DNA of 64,000 nucleotides, from the NCBI GenBank assembly GCA_964030475.1, contig CAXIPT010000001.1, positions 20,565,142 to 20,629,141 of the forward strand, given 5' to 3'. This DNA comes from Tethya wilhelma (taxonomy: Eukaryota > Porifera > Demospongiae > Tethyida > Tethyidae). Below the pieces are notes generated by a model that worked only from the letters and a program-made list of their open reading frames with translations, made no database searches and was not told the DNA's origin. Each line of letters starts with the position of its first letter. The stretch's first letter is position 1. This document shows, piece after piece, positions 11,528 to 20,861 of the stretch. Made by a program: the position numbers and the translations under genes.

Positions 11528-12327
11528 ATGTCGTCTGTTTTGAGCTCTCTCTCTTCTCGTAAGCATAAACACAACTCACATGCGGTGTCACTGATATTAA
11601 CTAGACTGTGTATAAATGCTGTGCTTCCCCTATAGATTTTGACTGGGAGGATGCTCTATCACCAGAAGCCCTTGCTAACGAGACTGTGAGAAAGTAAGTC
11701 CTGCAGTACCCCGGTCGACTCTATTTATCCCCATCATTTTGTTGTTTTCTTAATTTAGGTTTTGTGATGACCACAACTTTGATACGTTTTTTTCTTTGCC
11801 AGAGGAGACTCAGGAATTAGTTGTTCTTAACCGTGTTGACGAACATTTCCGTGAAAACATTTTAGCTGCCTGTTTTGCTTTAACGCCACGAAAACGGGCT
11901 AGACGTGCAAGAAAGTGTCCTCCTCCCTCAAGTCTTGGTAATTATTCAGACTCTTGCGAGTTTAGGAGGTGCTTATTTAATCATCGTCCAAAGCATGGAT
12001 TGCACGTATCACTTCAAGTTGAGACGTTTGGCCAATTTCAAGATAAGCTAAAAGTGGAAGGGATTCCAGAGGGAAAGTACATGGAGGCTGCAACAAAACT
12101 AATGTTAGCGTCAGCAGAAGAACATGATGAGCAAACGAAAGTTAGTAACTATATACCTATTCTGGCTGATGTATTTGCTGATTATGAAACTTCTCGAAGC
12201 ATGCTTTGGGTGTCCACTGGTCAATCTAAATCGGATATTTCTATCACCAACGGTAAAAATATCCTTGTGAATTTTGAAATTAAAAGGGAGCTTTGTGCTA
12301 CTAAAACCGAGCCAGTATTGGAAAATC
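11528..12327 (+). CDS. Truncated gene with a possible PD-(D/E)XK nuclease-like core
   Basis: Three exons fit in phase: 11528-11558 (MSSVLSSLSS), 11636-11693 and 11759 onwards, with GTAAGC and GTAAGT donors and TAG acceptors. The product starts as MSSVLSSLSSHFDWEDALS and runs about 215 residues to the N at 12328. A basic patch (TPRKRARRARK) is followed by YIPILADVFADYE and then SKSDISITNG with FEIKREL. An acidic residue followed by E-x-K on a predicted strand is the signature arrangement of restriction-endonuclease-like folds, but the match is short and unproven. After the N the same reading frame runs into ORC1 exon 8 sequence. That join is probably an assembly artefact rather than a fusion protein. 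I do not recognise the family. Confidence 0.55.
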
Positions 12328-12328
12328 N
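12328..12328. other. Assembly join (single N)
   Basis: A lone N separates the nuclease-like gene from an ORC1 exon 8 copy that lacks its first six bases. Continuity across it should not be trusted. Confidence 0.8.
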
Positions 12329-12708
12329 TTCTCTTCATGAGAAGATATTCCTGAGAGCCATTCTATCAGAGTTTAGAAAGTCAGGACTGGAAGAGGCCAC
12401 TTTCAAACATGTCTGTCAGCAGCTGCAAGTGTTGTACAGAGAAGAAGGTGTGTGTGTTACATTCAGTATATGAGTAAAGTGGGTCACACTATGTGGCCCC
12501 CTGTGTACAGGTGTAGAGTCAGCCAATATGAGTCAGTTGAGTTGTATCTGCTCTCGGCTGGGTGGTCGTCGACTGCTCCTAGTAGAGGGAGGGAGAATGG
12601 ACACACACAGGAGGATACGACTCAACATCAGTCAGGATGATGTCATCCTTGCTCTCAGAGATGTGTACATATCTAAGAGACAGTGTTATGTTATATCTAG
12701 ATCTATGT
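12329..12708 (+). pseudogene. ORC1 exons 8-9 fragment (copy O1)
   Basis: Near-identical copy of ORC1 exon 8 (12329-12447; [20 protein letters not shown]) and exon 9 (12511 onwards; [18 protein letters not shown]), including the intron between them. The ORC1 stop codon is lost: GATGTGTAC replaces GAAGTGTAG, so the frame reads on to a TAG at 12706-12708. All upstream ORC1 exons are missing. It faces the 3' end of T2 just as the intact gene faces T4. Confidence 0.85.
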
Positions 12709-12874
12709 AGAGTATAATACAGACACTGTTAGACAATAAAAGTTTCTAATATTTTTTGACATAATTTTATAACTCAATTCACATGTATTTAAACTTTAAT
12801 ATAAAATTATATTGTTGACAATATTATATTGTTGTAATATATAGTGTACAAAGTTTATTATTATATACACAAAA

Positions 12875-15163
12875 TTAAAACACTTGCACTCTAGCATTGT
12901 CACAATCACAAACATAAACAAAACCATCACAATCAACACAAATTCCATAAGAATCACAAAGTCCTCCTTCTTTGTTTCCTTCCTTACCAAATGATGCAAC
13001 AAACTGACCATCTCTACTAAACACAGAGACACAATCATCATCATACTCAGCAACATACACAAACTGACCAGCTACACACACACCAGATGGGTAGTTCAAC
13101 TGACAATTGTCTTTCTTGCTGAATGAAAGTTGAAACTCTCCCTGCTTGTTGAGGACCTTGACACGATCATTGTCACAGTCACAAATGTACATGTTTCCAT
13201 GTTCATCTTGGGCACCGTCTTCAGGTAAACTAAACTGTTCATCTCCTTTGCCTTCTGAACCAATTGTTCTGACAAATTCTAGTGTGTCTTTTGTAAATAC
13301 TTGCAGTCGGTGGTTATAACAGTCACATACAAACACTTCATCTCCCACAACAGCCACACCTCTTGGACCACTAAATTCACCATGGCCACTGCCATGTGTG
13401 CCAACAGTCTTGAGAACTTCACCATATTTGTTACACTTGATGAGACAATCTTCACCACTATCAACTACATATATGTCATCATTGCCACCAATTGCTATTC
13501 CTTTAAGTTTTTCATAATAGTTATCATTGTCACTGTCACTATTATAACTTTCATTGTCATTCAGAATCGGTAGGTGCTTTACTTTAATTTTGTGCAATTC
13601 ATTTCCTTTATTGTCAAACACAGCAATAAAATCACCATTAGTCACTAGTACATCCTCAGCTGAGTTGACTGTGACTCCATATGGTCCTTTCAAACCACCT
13701 ATGATCCTCACTGGCTTACCAAGCTGTGTTGGTGGTATATTCATGTACACAGGAAAGGGACTGCCGGCTATCGGTTGGTCATTTACAGTGACTGATAGTT
13801 GATGACGACCACGAACAGCTGAGGAGAATTGGATTTCATACTTGTTCTCTTCTTTTCGTACTCCCTCCAGTTGAGAGACAGACCCATTGACAAGGGACTT
13901 CAATTCAGCAGTCACTTTCTGTGGCATCTTGGTAGGAGCACCATTGTGTAACATTGTGTGGACTATGACGTGTGTCTGTTGGTTGACTTCAGCACTATTT
14001 AGACCAGGACCATCCACTTTGCACTTTGACGGATCTACTGGAAGAGTGATGATTTTTGCTTTAGTTTTACACAACTCTTTGAGATGCTCTTCAAGCTCTA
14101 TCTTTGCTCCCATATCCACCTCTTCAACTGGTTCAAGATCAATGGCTCCTTTACGATGTTCTTCAGCCTCCTTGTCGATTTGACTCAATATCTGTTTATG
14201 TAACATCATCAACTCTTCATCTGTAGAATTCTCGAGATTTTGTTCCACAAAGTCCACCAGGCTCTGGATTACAGCTGAGGCCATTTTGAGGCCTTTCTCT
14301 TGAGTGGAAAGGTGTGTGACCTTCTTCTCCACTGTGTCAGATGCCTCCACTAGTAGCCTGTTCTTGTGCTGCTCTAGAATTTCTTGCAATTTTTGAAACG
14401 ACTGTTCAATGTTCTCAGCTACAGATGCTCCTTGAGCCATGACTTCAGATTTTGTAACTTGAACTACTTCTTCACCTTTACAAAGAGTAGCTTGGACCTC
14501 TTTCAGTGGAGCAAGATGTTCATTGAGTTGTTTCTTTGTCCCTGGAGCAGTAACTTTCACAAAATCATACTTGTGTTTGGCATGATCGATCACAATGCAG
14601 TCTCGACAGATAAGATGGTCACAGTCAAAACAGAATATCTTCATCTGCTCATCATGGATCATACACTTTGGTGGTGGAGGCTTGGAGACTAGGATTTGCT
14701 TTGCTCCTCTTTTTTTCAGCTGTTCGATAGTCACAACATTGTGTGCAGCAAACATCTTCAACTTTTTATGTATTGCAACACATTCGTCACAAATGAACTC
14801 GGTACATTGGCGACAAAAGGCTACAGACACACCTCCACTGCACTGCTCACAGGGAGCCTCTACCTTTCCATGTGCCTTTTCCATCTTTCCTTCAACTTCT
14901 TTCAAACGGTTGATGAAGAAGGCAGTCGTCAGTTGATTGGGGTCATTATTAGGCACCGTTGTTGGCAGTCTACATTCTGGGCATTCAAAAGGACGGTTTG
15001 CACGTCTAGCGAAATCAATGAGACCTTGGATACAGTTCTTACAGTAGTAGTGACAGCAAGGGAGGATTTTGGGCTCTTCAAACACGTCATGACAAACAGG
15101 ACAGGTGAGTTCTTTCTTCAAATCCTTCAATCCTTTATCAGCAACAAGGGGAGCTTCAGCCAT
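12875..15163 (-). CDS. TRIM-like RING/B-box/filamin/NHL protein (T2)
   Basis: Single coding exon, 762 residues, same domains as T1: RING (CPVCHDVFEEPKILPCC), two B-boxes, coiled coil, filamin repeat and NHL propeller. The extra length is an acidic insert in the second part of the propeller (NDNESYNSDSDNDNYYEKLK, about residues 520-540), also present and longer in Death gene B. The pre-filamin linker (EEVDMGAKIELEEHLKELCK) is the T4 type. A probable 5'-UTR intron runs from a GTAAGT donor near 15914 to an acceptor (CCCTCAG) near 15194, and a 596-base transposon sits inside it. The poly(A) signal AATAAA lies on the minus strand at 12859-12854, about 15 bases after the stop. Confidence 0.93.
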   Translation of the reverse strand: MAEAPLVADKGLKDLKKELTCPVCHDVFEEPKILPCCHYYCKNCIQGLIDFARRANRPFECPECRLPTTVPNNDPNQLTTAFFINRLKEVEGKMEKAHGKVEAPCEQCSGGVSVAFCRQCTEFICDECVAIHKKLKMFAAHNVVTIEQLKKRGAKQILVSKPPPPKCMIHDEQMKIFCFDCDHLICRDCIVIDHAKHKYDFVKVTAPGTKKQLNEHLAPLKEVQATLCKGEEVVQVTKSEVMAQGASVAENIEQSFQKLQEILEQHKNRLLVEASDTVEKKVTHLSTQEKGLKMASAVIQSLVDFVEQNLENSTDEELMMLHKQILSQIDKEAEEHRKGAIDLEPVEEVDMGAKIELEEHLKELCKTKAKIITLPVDPSKCKVDGPGLNSAEVNQQTHVIVHTMLHNGAPTKMPQKVTAELKSLVNGSVSQLEGVRKEENKYEIQFSSAVRGRHQLSVTVNDQPIAGSPFPVYMNIPPTQLGKPVRIIGGLKGPYGVTVNSAEDVLVTNGDFIAVFDNKGNELHKIKVKHLPILNDNESYNSDSDNDNYYEKLKGIAIGGNDDIYVVDSGEDCLIKCNKYGEVLKTVGTHGSGHGEFSGPRGVAVVGDEVFVCDCYNHRLQVFTKDTLEFVRTIGSEGKGDEQFSLPEDGAQDEHGNMYICDCDNDRVKVLNKQGEFQLSFSKKDNCQLNYPSGVCVAGQFVYVAEYDDDCVSVFSRDGQFVASFGKEGNKEGGLCDSYGICVDCDGFVYVCDCDNARVQVF

Positions 15164-15240
15164 GACAACAAACCGTGCCAGGATCAGGTGAAACTGAGGG
15201 TCACAGCAATATCATAGTAGACACATAATTATGCATATAG

Positions 15241-15836
15241 TAGTCTCGCGGGCCAGCCCCTTTCAAGGAAAGAAAGGGTCTGGTAACACTCGCATAGCGG
15301 TTTTGTTCAAGAGTCCAGGAATTTCTCGGACCGTTTAATTGGCCACAGCGTGTTAGCTATGTAAACTCCAATACCGTATAGCGGGAAATTTTCGTGAGGG
15401 AAAAATTTCGTTCTTTTCGTTCCAGACAGCATGAAAACGAAAATTTTGCCCACGAAAATCTGAAATTTTTAAAACGTGGCCACGGGTAATATCAATCCAC
15501 GTGGCTGTGCATGTGAACAAACGAAATTAAGACCACGAAAACTTGTTTTCAAGGCCTGAAACGAAATTTTAACCGCACAAAAATTTCCCGCTATACGGTA
15601 GTGGTCCCTATTGGAGGTGAAGCCATTGCATCACTTGTCAATTTTGATAACAGCAAAACCACACTACAATCTGCTGACAGTGCAGAACAAACTACTGATA
15701 GTAGTCTATCAGCTAGACCCATTTTTCGCTCCACTATAGGAAAGGGTCGTTAAAGCGAAAAATGGGTCTAGCTCGATAGACTACAATGTTACCAGACTCT
15801 TCCTTTCCCTTGGGAAGAGTCTGGCCCGCGAGACTA
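15241..15836. mobile_element. TIR transposon with 9-bp target duplication
   Basis: The element begins TAGTCTCGCGGGCCAG and ends with the inverse CTGGCCCGCGAGACTA. It is flanked on both sides by the same nine bases, TGCATATAG (15232-15240 and 15837-15845). No transposase frame is present, so it is non-autonomous. The 9-bp duplication suggests a Mutator-like or similar DDE transposase. It sits in the 5'-UTR intron of T2; the paralogue T1 has an empty site. A second MITE is nested within it. Confidence 0.88.
15372..15600. mobile_element. MITE with CCGTATAGC termini, nested copy 2
   Basis: Terminal inverted repeats TACCGTATAGCGGGAAATTT and complement, flanked by TA, nested inside the larger TIR element. 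The interior carries runs of the type ACGAAAATTTT. No coding capacity. Confidence 0.8.
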
Positions 15837-16227
15837 TGCATATAGCACATGAAAATATGGACTATAAAATTAATACTAGATCCATGCATCATGTTCTCTG
15901 CATGAAATGAACTTACTTTGATAAGTGTGCAAAGCCTGGACAACACAGACGAAGTGAACAAAGCTCAGAGGTGACACAGACTGTGATGAGATACACCCAC
16001 TATCAAAACTATCATGTGATATTCGTTTAATTGGAGAATAAAATCCAAGTGCTCCTCTCAGGCTGGGACTTGTCAAAGTTTTGGCTCAGAAAAGCACCAG
16101 GTGGACCTCGGAGCTTTTGGAAACGGGTGAGTTTCATCTATACAGAGAGTCCTCCACCAAATGCCATAAATTTCTTCCTGTCCATATATACTTGGTTTAA
16201 TCAACTGATAGCCAGAAGATAGGGTCC

Positions 16228-16905
16228 AACTTGACTGTCTGGGTGGAGTAGGAGGGAGGGGAAAGAGGAAGGGAGAAAAGGAAAAAGAGGGTCTGCATGG
16301 TCAGAGTCAGAGGAGGTACGACATGAGTGCACCTTTGCTGAGCTGGCAAACAGGGTGCACGTGATCAACTTCAATTGTGAAGTACTGTGGTCACATGTTT
16401 GGAATGCAATTAACAGACTTGCCAGCTCAGCAAAGGTGCACTCTTGTCTTACCTCCTCTGGGTCAGAGTAGCCAGGTTTTTGTGCGCTCTGCCGGAATGC
16501 TGGCAGTACCAATCAGATCGCTGTATTTTGTAATAATTGGATTTAGTGACGTTTTGTACTCGTGACCGGATGCAAACTAAAGTTCAAAGGTCGCTAGTTA
16601 GAAAATGAAGCTTTGATTTCAAGCCTGCTACTGCTAAATACCTCAAATTGGCTGTGCTACGGTAGAAAACAATAATCGTCAAGATGTTTCAAGCTATGCT
16701 AGAGTTTTCTAGGCTCAGTGTGAGTGCTCATATTTATTCATAACTGTAAATTGTCACATGCCAAGTATGTGATGTCAGGTCATGGTAAATTACATTCCAA
16801 AGTTTCATAAAAACCTGGCGACTCTGACCAGACCTTCTTTTTCCTTTCTCCCTTCCTCTTTCCTCTCCCTCCTACTCCACCCACAAAGAGGTCTGGCCCG
16901 CGAGA
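16228..16905. mobile_element. Foldback-type element with long inverted arms
   Basis: The left purine-rich arm (GGTGGAGTAGGAGGGAGGGG, from about 16236) is the complement of the pyrimidine-rich right arm near 16860-16880. The right end is GGCCCGCGAGACTA, shared with the transposon at 15241. An internal inverted repeat pairs 16310-16352 with 16424-16460 (core GTGCACCTTTGCTGAGCTGG). CTTGACT occurs next to both ends, a probable remnant of target duplication. No transposase is seen. Confidence 0.6.
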
Positions 16906-17033
16906 CTACTTGACTGAAGGGTCTTTAGATTTCCTCCTCTCAAGGATGGTGTTTCTGATGATCAACTCAAAGACTTCATCAGCAATGTGTAGGAGTATTT
17001 ACAGTGTTAGTGCCAGTATAGAGCTCTTGCAAT

Positions 17034-17247
17034 TACCATATAGCTAGAAATTTTCGAGGAATAAAATTTTTGCAGAAAGGCGCTCGCCAAACTTTTCGCG
17101 ATTTAATTTTCGAGGATCAATCAGCCCCACCCATATATTGCAATAATTATGATCCCAAAAATTTTGTGGATAAAATTTTCACAGATCGCCAACAATCCGT
17201 GAAAACAGCAAAATTTATACTCCTCGAAAATTTCTAGCTATACGGTA
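17034..17247. mobile_element. MITE with CCRTATAGC termini, copy 3
   Basis: Ends TACCATATAGCTAGAAATTT and its near complement ending CTAGCTATACGGTA. The interior has GAAAATTT and TTTCGCGATT-like segments. Non-coding. Confidence 0.75.
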
Positions 17248-17249
17248 CG

Positions 17250-18290
17250 TAAAATGAGTCACTTCTGTGTGGCAAGAATATATGTATAGAGCAATACGGA
17301 GAAACGAGCAGCTGTTATTTACTTCCATATGGCAAAAATAACTATTTCCAGTATCCCTTCAAAATGCTTCTGGTTTTGATGACGTCAATTGCAAGAGCTC
17401 TATTGTTCGATGTTGGTGTTGCCATAGCAACCAGTGGTCCACAGAGTGACAGGGTTTTTATATGCATGGTGACGTCACTCAAGGATCATGATTTCTCCTA
17501 TTATATACTCTTCCTTGGTCTGAATGTAACTGCATAAAAAGTGTAATTCTTAGCATACATTTAAAAGGGTGCATGGTGCATGGTGCATGGTACAATTTAG
17601 GTTTTGTTTTGTTGATATAGCCAAGAAATTTATTTATCTCCATCCTATGCATATACTAGCTAAAGCTATTTTTTTAGTGTGAATGTGTCAATTAGTACTA
17701 TTTGACTGCAGTGGTTTGTGGAATAAAAAGGTACACAGGCTTTAGGGATGTTTCCATCCCATGATGAAAATGCCATCAGAGATTAGATAGATCTGTTTTA
17801 TTCAAGGAAAATACATGATTGTATAGATGTTTTAGTGTGGCTAGCTATTAGCTATGTCACATACATGGACCTGGACCTGGACCTGGCACAGGCTACTCAG
17901 CAGACTCACTGTTTTATTCTAGTAGAATACATTTATAATCATAGCATAGCTCACAGTCTTGTCATAGACTTGTCCATCGTATACTGATCATGAGTTTATC
18001 TCATAAGAGCTATGAGGCTGACCTAGGTTCCCTTTTCCTTTCCGTGCGGAGTGAAAGGTCAAAGGGGAGCCTGGGGGATGCAGCTAAACCTGGGTCAGTA
18101 TCTCAGCAGCTAAGAATATTATCGTCAAGTTCAAACTGCTGAAAGTGATATACCATGATAAAATGGGAGGACTGCAGTATATAGTTAAGCTTTGTGAAAC
18201 TGAGTCATTTTGCCATTGATCTCCTGAACCTGCTGCACTGACATGAAATTGTGTCATGAGGCTAGAGAATTTCAGTATCAAGATAAAATT
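17250..18290. other. Gene-poor stretch
   Basis: No gene can be supported. Minor features are a triple GGTGCAT repeat near 17570-17590 and a triple GGACCT repeat near 17870-17888. Confidence 0.5.
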
Positions 18291-18317
18291 AATTTATCCA
18301 CTAAACATTACTTGTCC

Positions 18318-18375
18318 TTTGGATTGGTGTTTTGAAAGACCCTGGTTCGAATCCCAGCTAGATCTCAAGATTTCT
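18318..18375 (+). mobile_element. tRNA-derived SINE fragment
   Basis: An exact B-box GGTTCGAATCC at 18343-18353 is followed by CAGCTAGATCTCAAGATTT, the same tail as the copy at 1404-1491. The A-box has decayed. Confidence 0.55.
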
Positions 18376-18681
18376 TCCAATGATTTTTAATACATGCATA
18401 GCTAACAGCAATGCACTAGCTAGTTGGGGACAGTGTGCTGAGGCTTAAGCTTCAGTGTACATGTACCATCGGTACCTCTTCATGTTTTAAGCTTGTGATG
18501 TTCTTGAAATGTGACAACTTCTCCATAATGACAAACATTTTGGATTTGACATTCTTCATCCCTCTCTTTTAGGCTCAACCAAGTATAATTTGTGTCCAGC
18601 TATCATGAATGTAAGCAATACTATTTGTTTAAGGTGTGCTTCTTTTAGAATCAGCAAACTGATATCTCAAATGTTGAACGG

Positions 18682-18909
18682 TACCATATATAGCGGAAAA
18701 GTTTCGGAGGGGGGGGGGGTAACTTTCACAGTTTTCGTGGATTACGATCCATCCATGAAAGTTTTTTTCTGTGAAATTCTCTGTTACGGTAACGTATGTT
18801 ATGTATGCATGGGCTTGCACAGCTCATCCACAAAAGTAAAAATGCAAAAATGTTTGACTAGAGACATCCGTGAAAGTTTGATACTGCGAAACTTTCCTGC
18901 TATACAGTA
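18682..18909. mobile_element. MITE with CCRTATAGC termini, copy 4
   Basis: Terminal inverted repeats of the GCGGAAAAGTTTCG / CGAAACTTTCCTGC type. The interior is shared with the copies at 30921 and 62753 (GACTAGAGACATCCGTGAAA in one orientation). It has inserted within FARSA-derived pseudogene sequence. Confidence 0.75.
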
Positions 18910-18919
18910 TTTTCTCCAG

Positions 18920-19038
18920 GTCTTCAGAAGTGGATGATGGTTGGAAACTGTGGTGTGTTTTGTCGACCCATGGGTCTACTTGAGCATGTGTCTGTTATCA
19001 CATGGGGATCCACTCTCACTAGAGAGGTACAAGCAAGT
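18920..19038 (+). pseudogene. FARSA exon fragment, decayed
   Basis: Translates to a damaged form of the exon that reads [20 protein letters not shown] in the better copy near 25950. Here it reads WMMVGNCGVFCRPMGLLEHV, with residues lost and altered. A short upstream piece near 18630 (TGTGCTTCTTTTAGAATCAG) also matches the copy near 25910. Confidence 0.7.
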
Positions 19039-19184
19039 AAGGTAAGGCTTGAAGGGAAATGTTGCATACTGAATATCTCTAGGCAATTAAGATTAACTCA
19101 AAACTGTAAAATGTTCCATGTGTGCTAATTGAAGGCTGAGCCTAGTATCCTACTCACATCTTTTGTCCACGCTACTATGATGGC

Positions 19185-19290
19185 CATATAGTGATAGAAG
19201 AAAGGAGGCCAAGCTGCTGAAGACAATGCTCTACCTCACTGTTCAAGCTTGTGAAGACCCCACAGCCACCACTACTGCAAATGGTACATG
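19185..19290 (+). other. Duplicated exon-like block upstream of ORC1 fragment
   Basis: Reads AKLLKTMLYLTVQACEDPTA and resembles a block at about 59405-59480 that also precedes an ORC1 exon 5 copy. The intact ORC1 gene has no such block, so the two fragments share an ancestor already fused to this sequence. Product not recognised. Confidence 0.4.
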
Positions 19291-19377
19291 TAGCATATGT
19301 CAAAGTGAGTTGCTAGTAGCAACATTCATTGTTCATGAGATTGAGTACTCAAAATGAAAAGGTGTGTTGACTCACAG

Positions 19378-20675
19378 GAGAGAAGGCCACACCCACTCAT
19401 GCTGCTACACTACTGGACAAGTATTTCTCCTCCACCAAGAACAAGACTCCCACTGTTCTACTAGCGGATGAGCTCGATCTGCTCTGGACTCGTAAGCAGT
19501 CAGTCCTGTATAACCTGTTTGAGTGGCCAAGTAGAACACAAGCCAAGCTGATTGTACTAGCTGTGGCTAAAACCATGGAGTTTCCCGAGAGGATAATGAT
19601 GAACAAAGTCTCCAGTAGACTTGTGAGAGAGAGTGTGTGTTGAATGATGTGTGAGGTTTAATAAATCAAAGTTCTCATTTTCTTCCTTTCTACTAGGGGC
19701 TTACTCATCTGACCTTTCACCCCTACACCTTCCAGCAGCTTCAAGAGATTGTGACGTCAAGAATGACAGGACTGAAGGTGTCTGAGCCTGATGCCATACA
19801 ACTAGCAGCAAGAAAGGTACCTCATCTCTTTTCATACACATACCATTACCATGTACCACATGCCAATGGGTTAATTTACCCTGCCCCTGTAATTACCGTC
19901 ACCCTCAGGTTGCTGCAGTGTCAGGAGATGCTCGTAGAGCTCTGGACATCTCTCGGAGGGCAACTGAGATTGCTCAGAGAGAGAGAGACCAAGGAGGGAA
20001 GAAGAGCAAGGGATCAGGACTGGTGGGAATGAACCATGTTGACAGAGCTAGCTAGCTGTCCAAGAGATGTTCTCCTCAGCCAAGATTCAGGCCATCAAGT
20101 AAGTGGGAGCTATACAACCACAAGTGGAGGGAGTGAGTGTACATGTTGTGGCTTTAGAAATGAGGGAGAAAAATAGTACCTGACCCTACTCACATTTTGT
20201 GACCACTACTATGTCAAGTTTGTTTAGCTCCCTATACTATTGTTTACCTACACAATGTCGTTCTCCTAATAAGTACAATTGTGGCTACTCCTCATAACTT
20301 GTTTGTTGTTGTCTCTTGTTCTCCTGTAGACATGGTTCTCTTCATGAGAAGATGTTCCTGAGAGCCATTCTATCAGAGTTTAGAAGGTCAGGACTGGAAG
20401 AGGCCACTTTCAAACACGTCTGTCAGCAGCTGCAAGTATTGTACAGAGCAGAAGGTGTGTGTGTTGCATTCAGTATATGAGTAAAGTGGATCACACTATG
20501 TGGCCCCCCGTGTACAGGTGTAAAGTCAGCCAATATGAGTCAGTTGAGTTGTATCTGCTCTCGGCTGGGTGGTCGTCGACTGCTCCTGGTAGAGGGAGGG
20601 AGAATGGACACACACAGGAGGATACGACTCAACATCAGTCAGGATGATGTCATCTTTGCTCTCAGAGATGTGTAG
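19378..20675 (+). pseudogene. ORC1 exons 5-9 fragment (copy O2)
   Basis: Copies of ORC1 exons 5 (19378-19622), 6 (19697-19816), 7 (19909-20098), 8 (20330-20454) and 9 (20518-20675), with introns retained, so this is a DNA duplicate and not a retrocopy. It keeps the Walker B region ([11 protein letters not shown]) but has no BAH domain and no Walker A exon. Exon 7 has an eight-base insertion (an extra AGCTAGCT) that shifts the frame and creates a stop, so the copy cannot encode the ORC1 C-terminus. It faces Death gene B tail to tail, 186 bases apart. Confidence 0.92.
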
Positions 20676-20861
20676 CTAAGAGATAGTGTTACAGTATGTT
20701 TGTAAGTCATCAAGAGATGTCACTCTGTATTCATAGTACCACAAGTATAGACAGTTAAAGTATCAAATAATTATAATTTTGTAATGAGTGAGGTGTTCAC
20801 AATCCTTAAAACTTAGTATTTAGTATTTAATTTCAGTCAATAGTGTGTAAAGTTTATTAAG

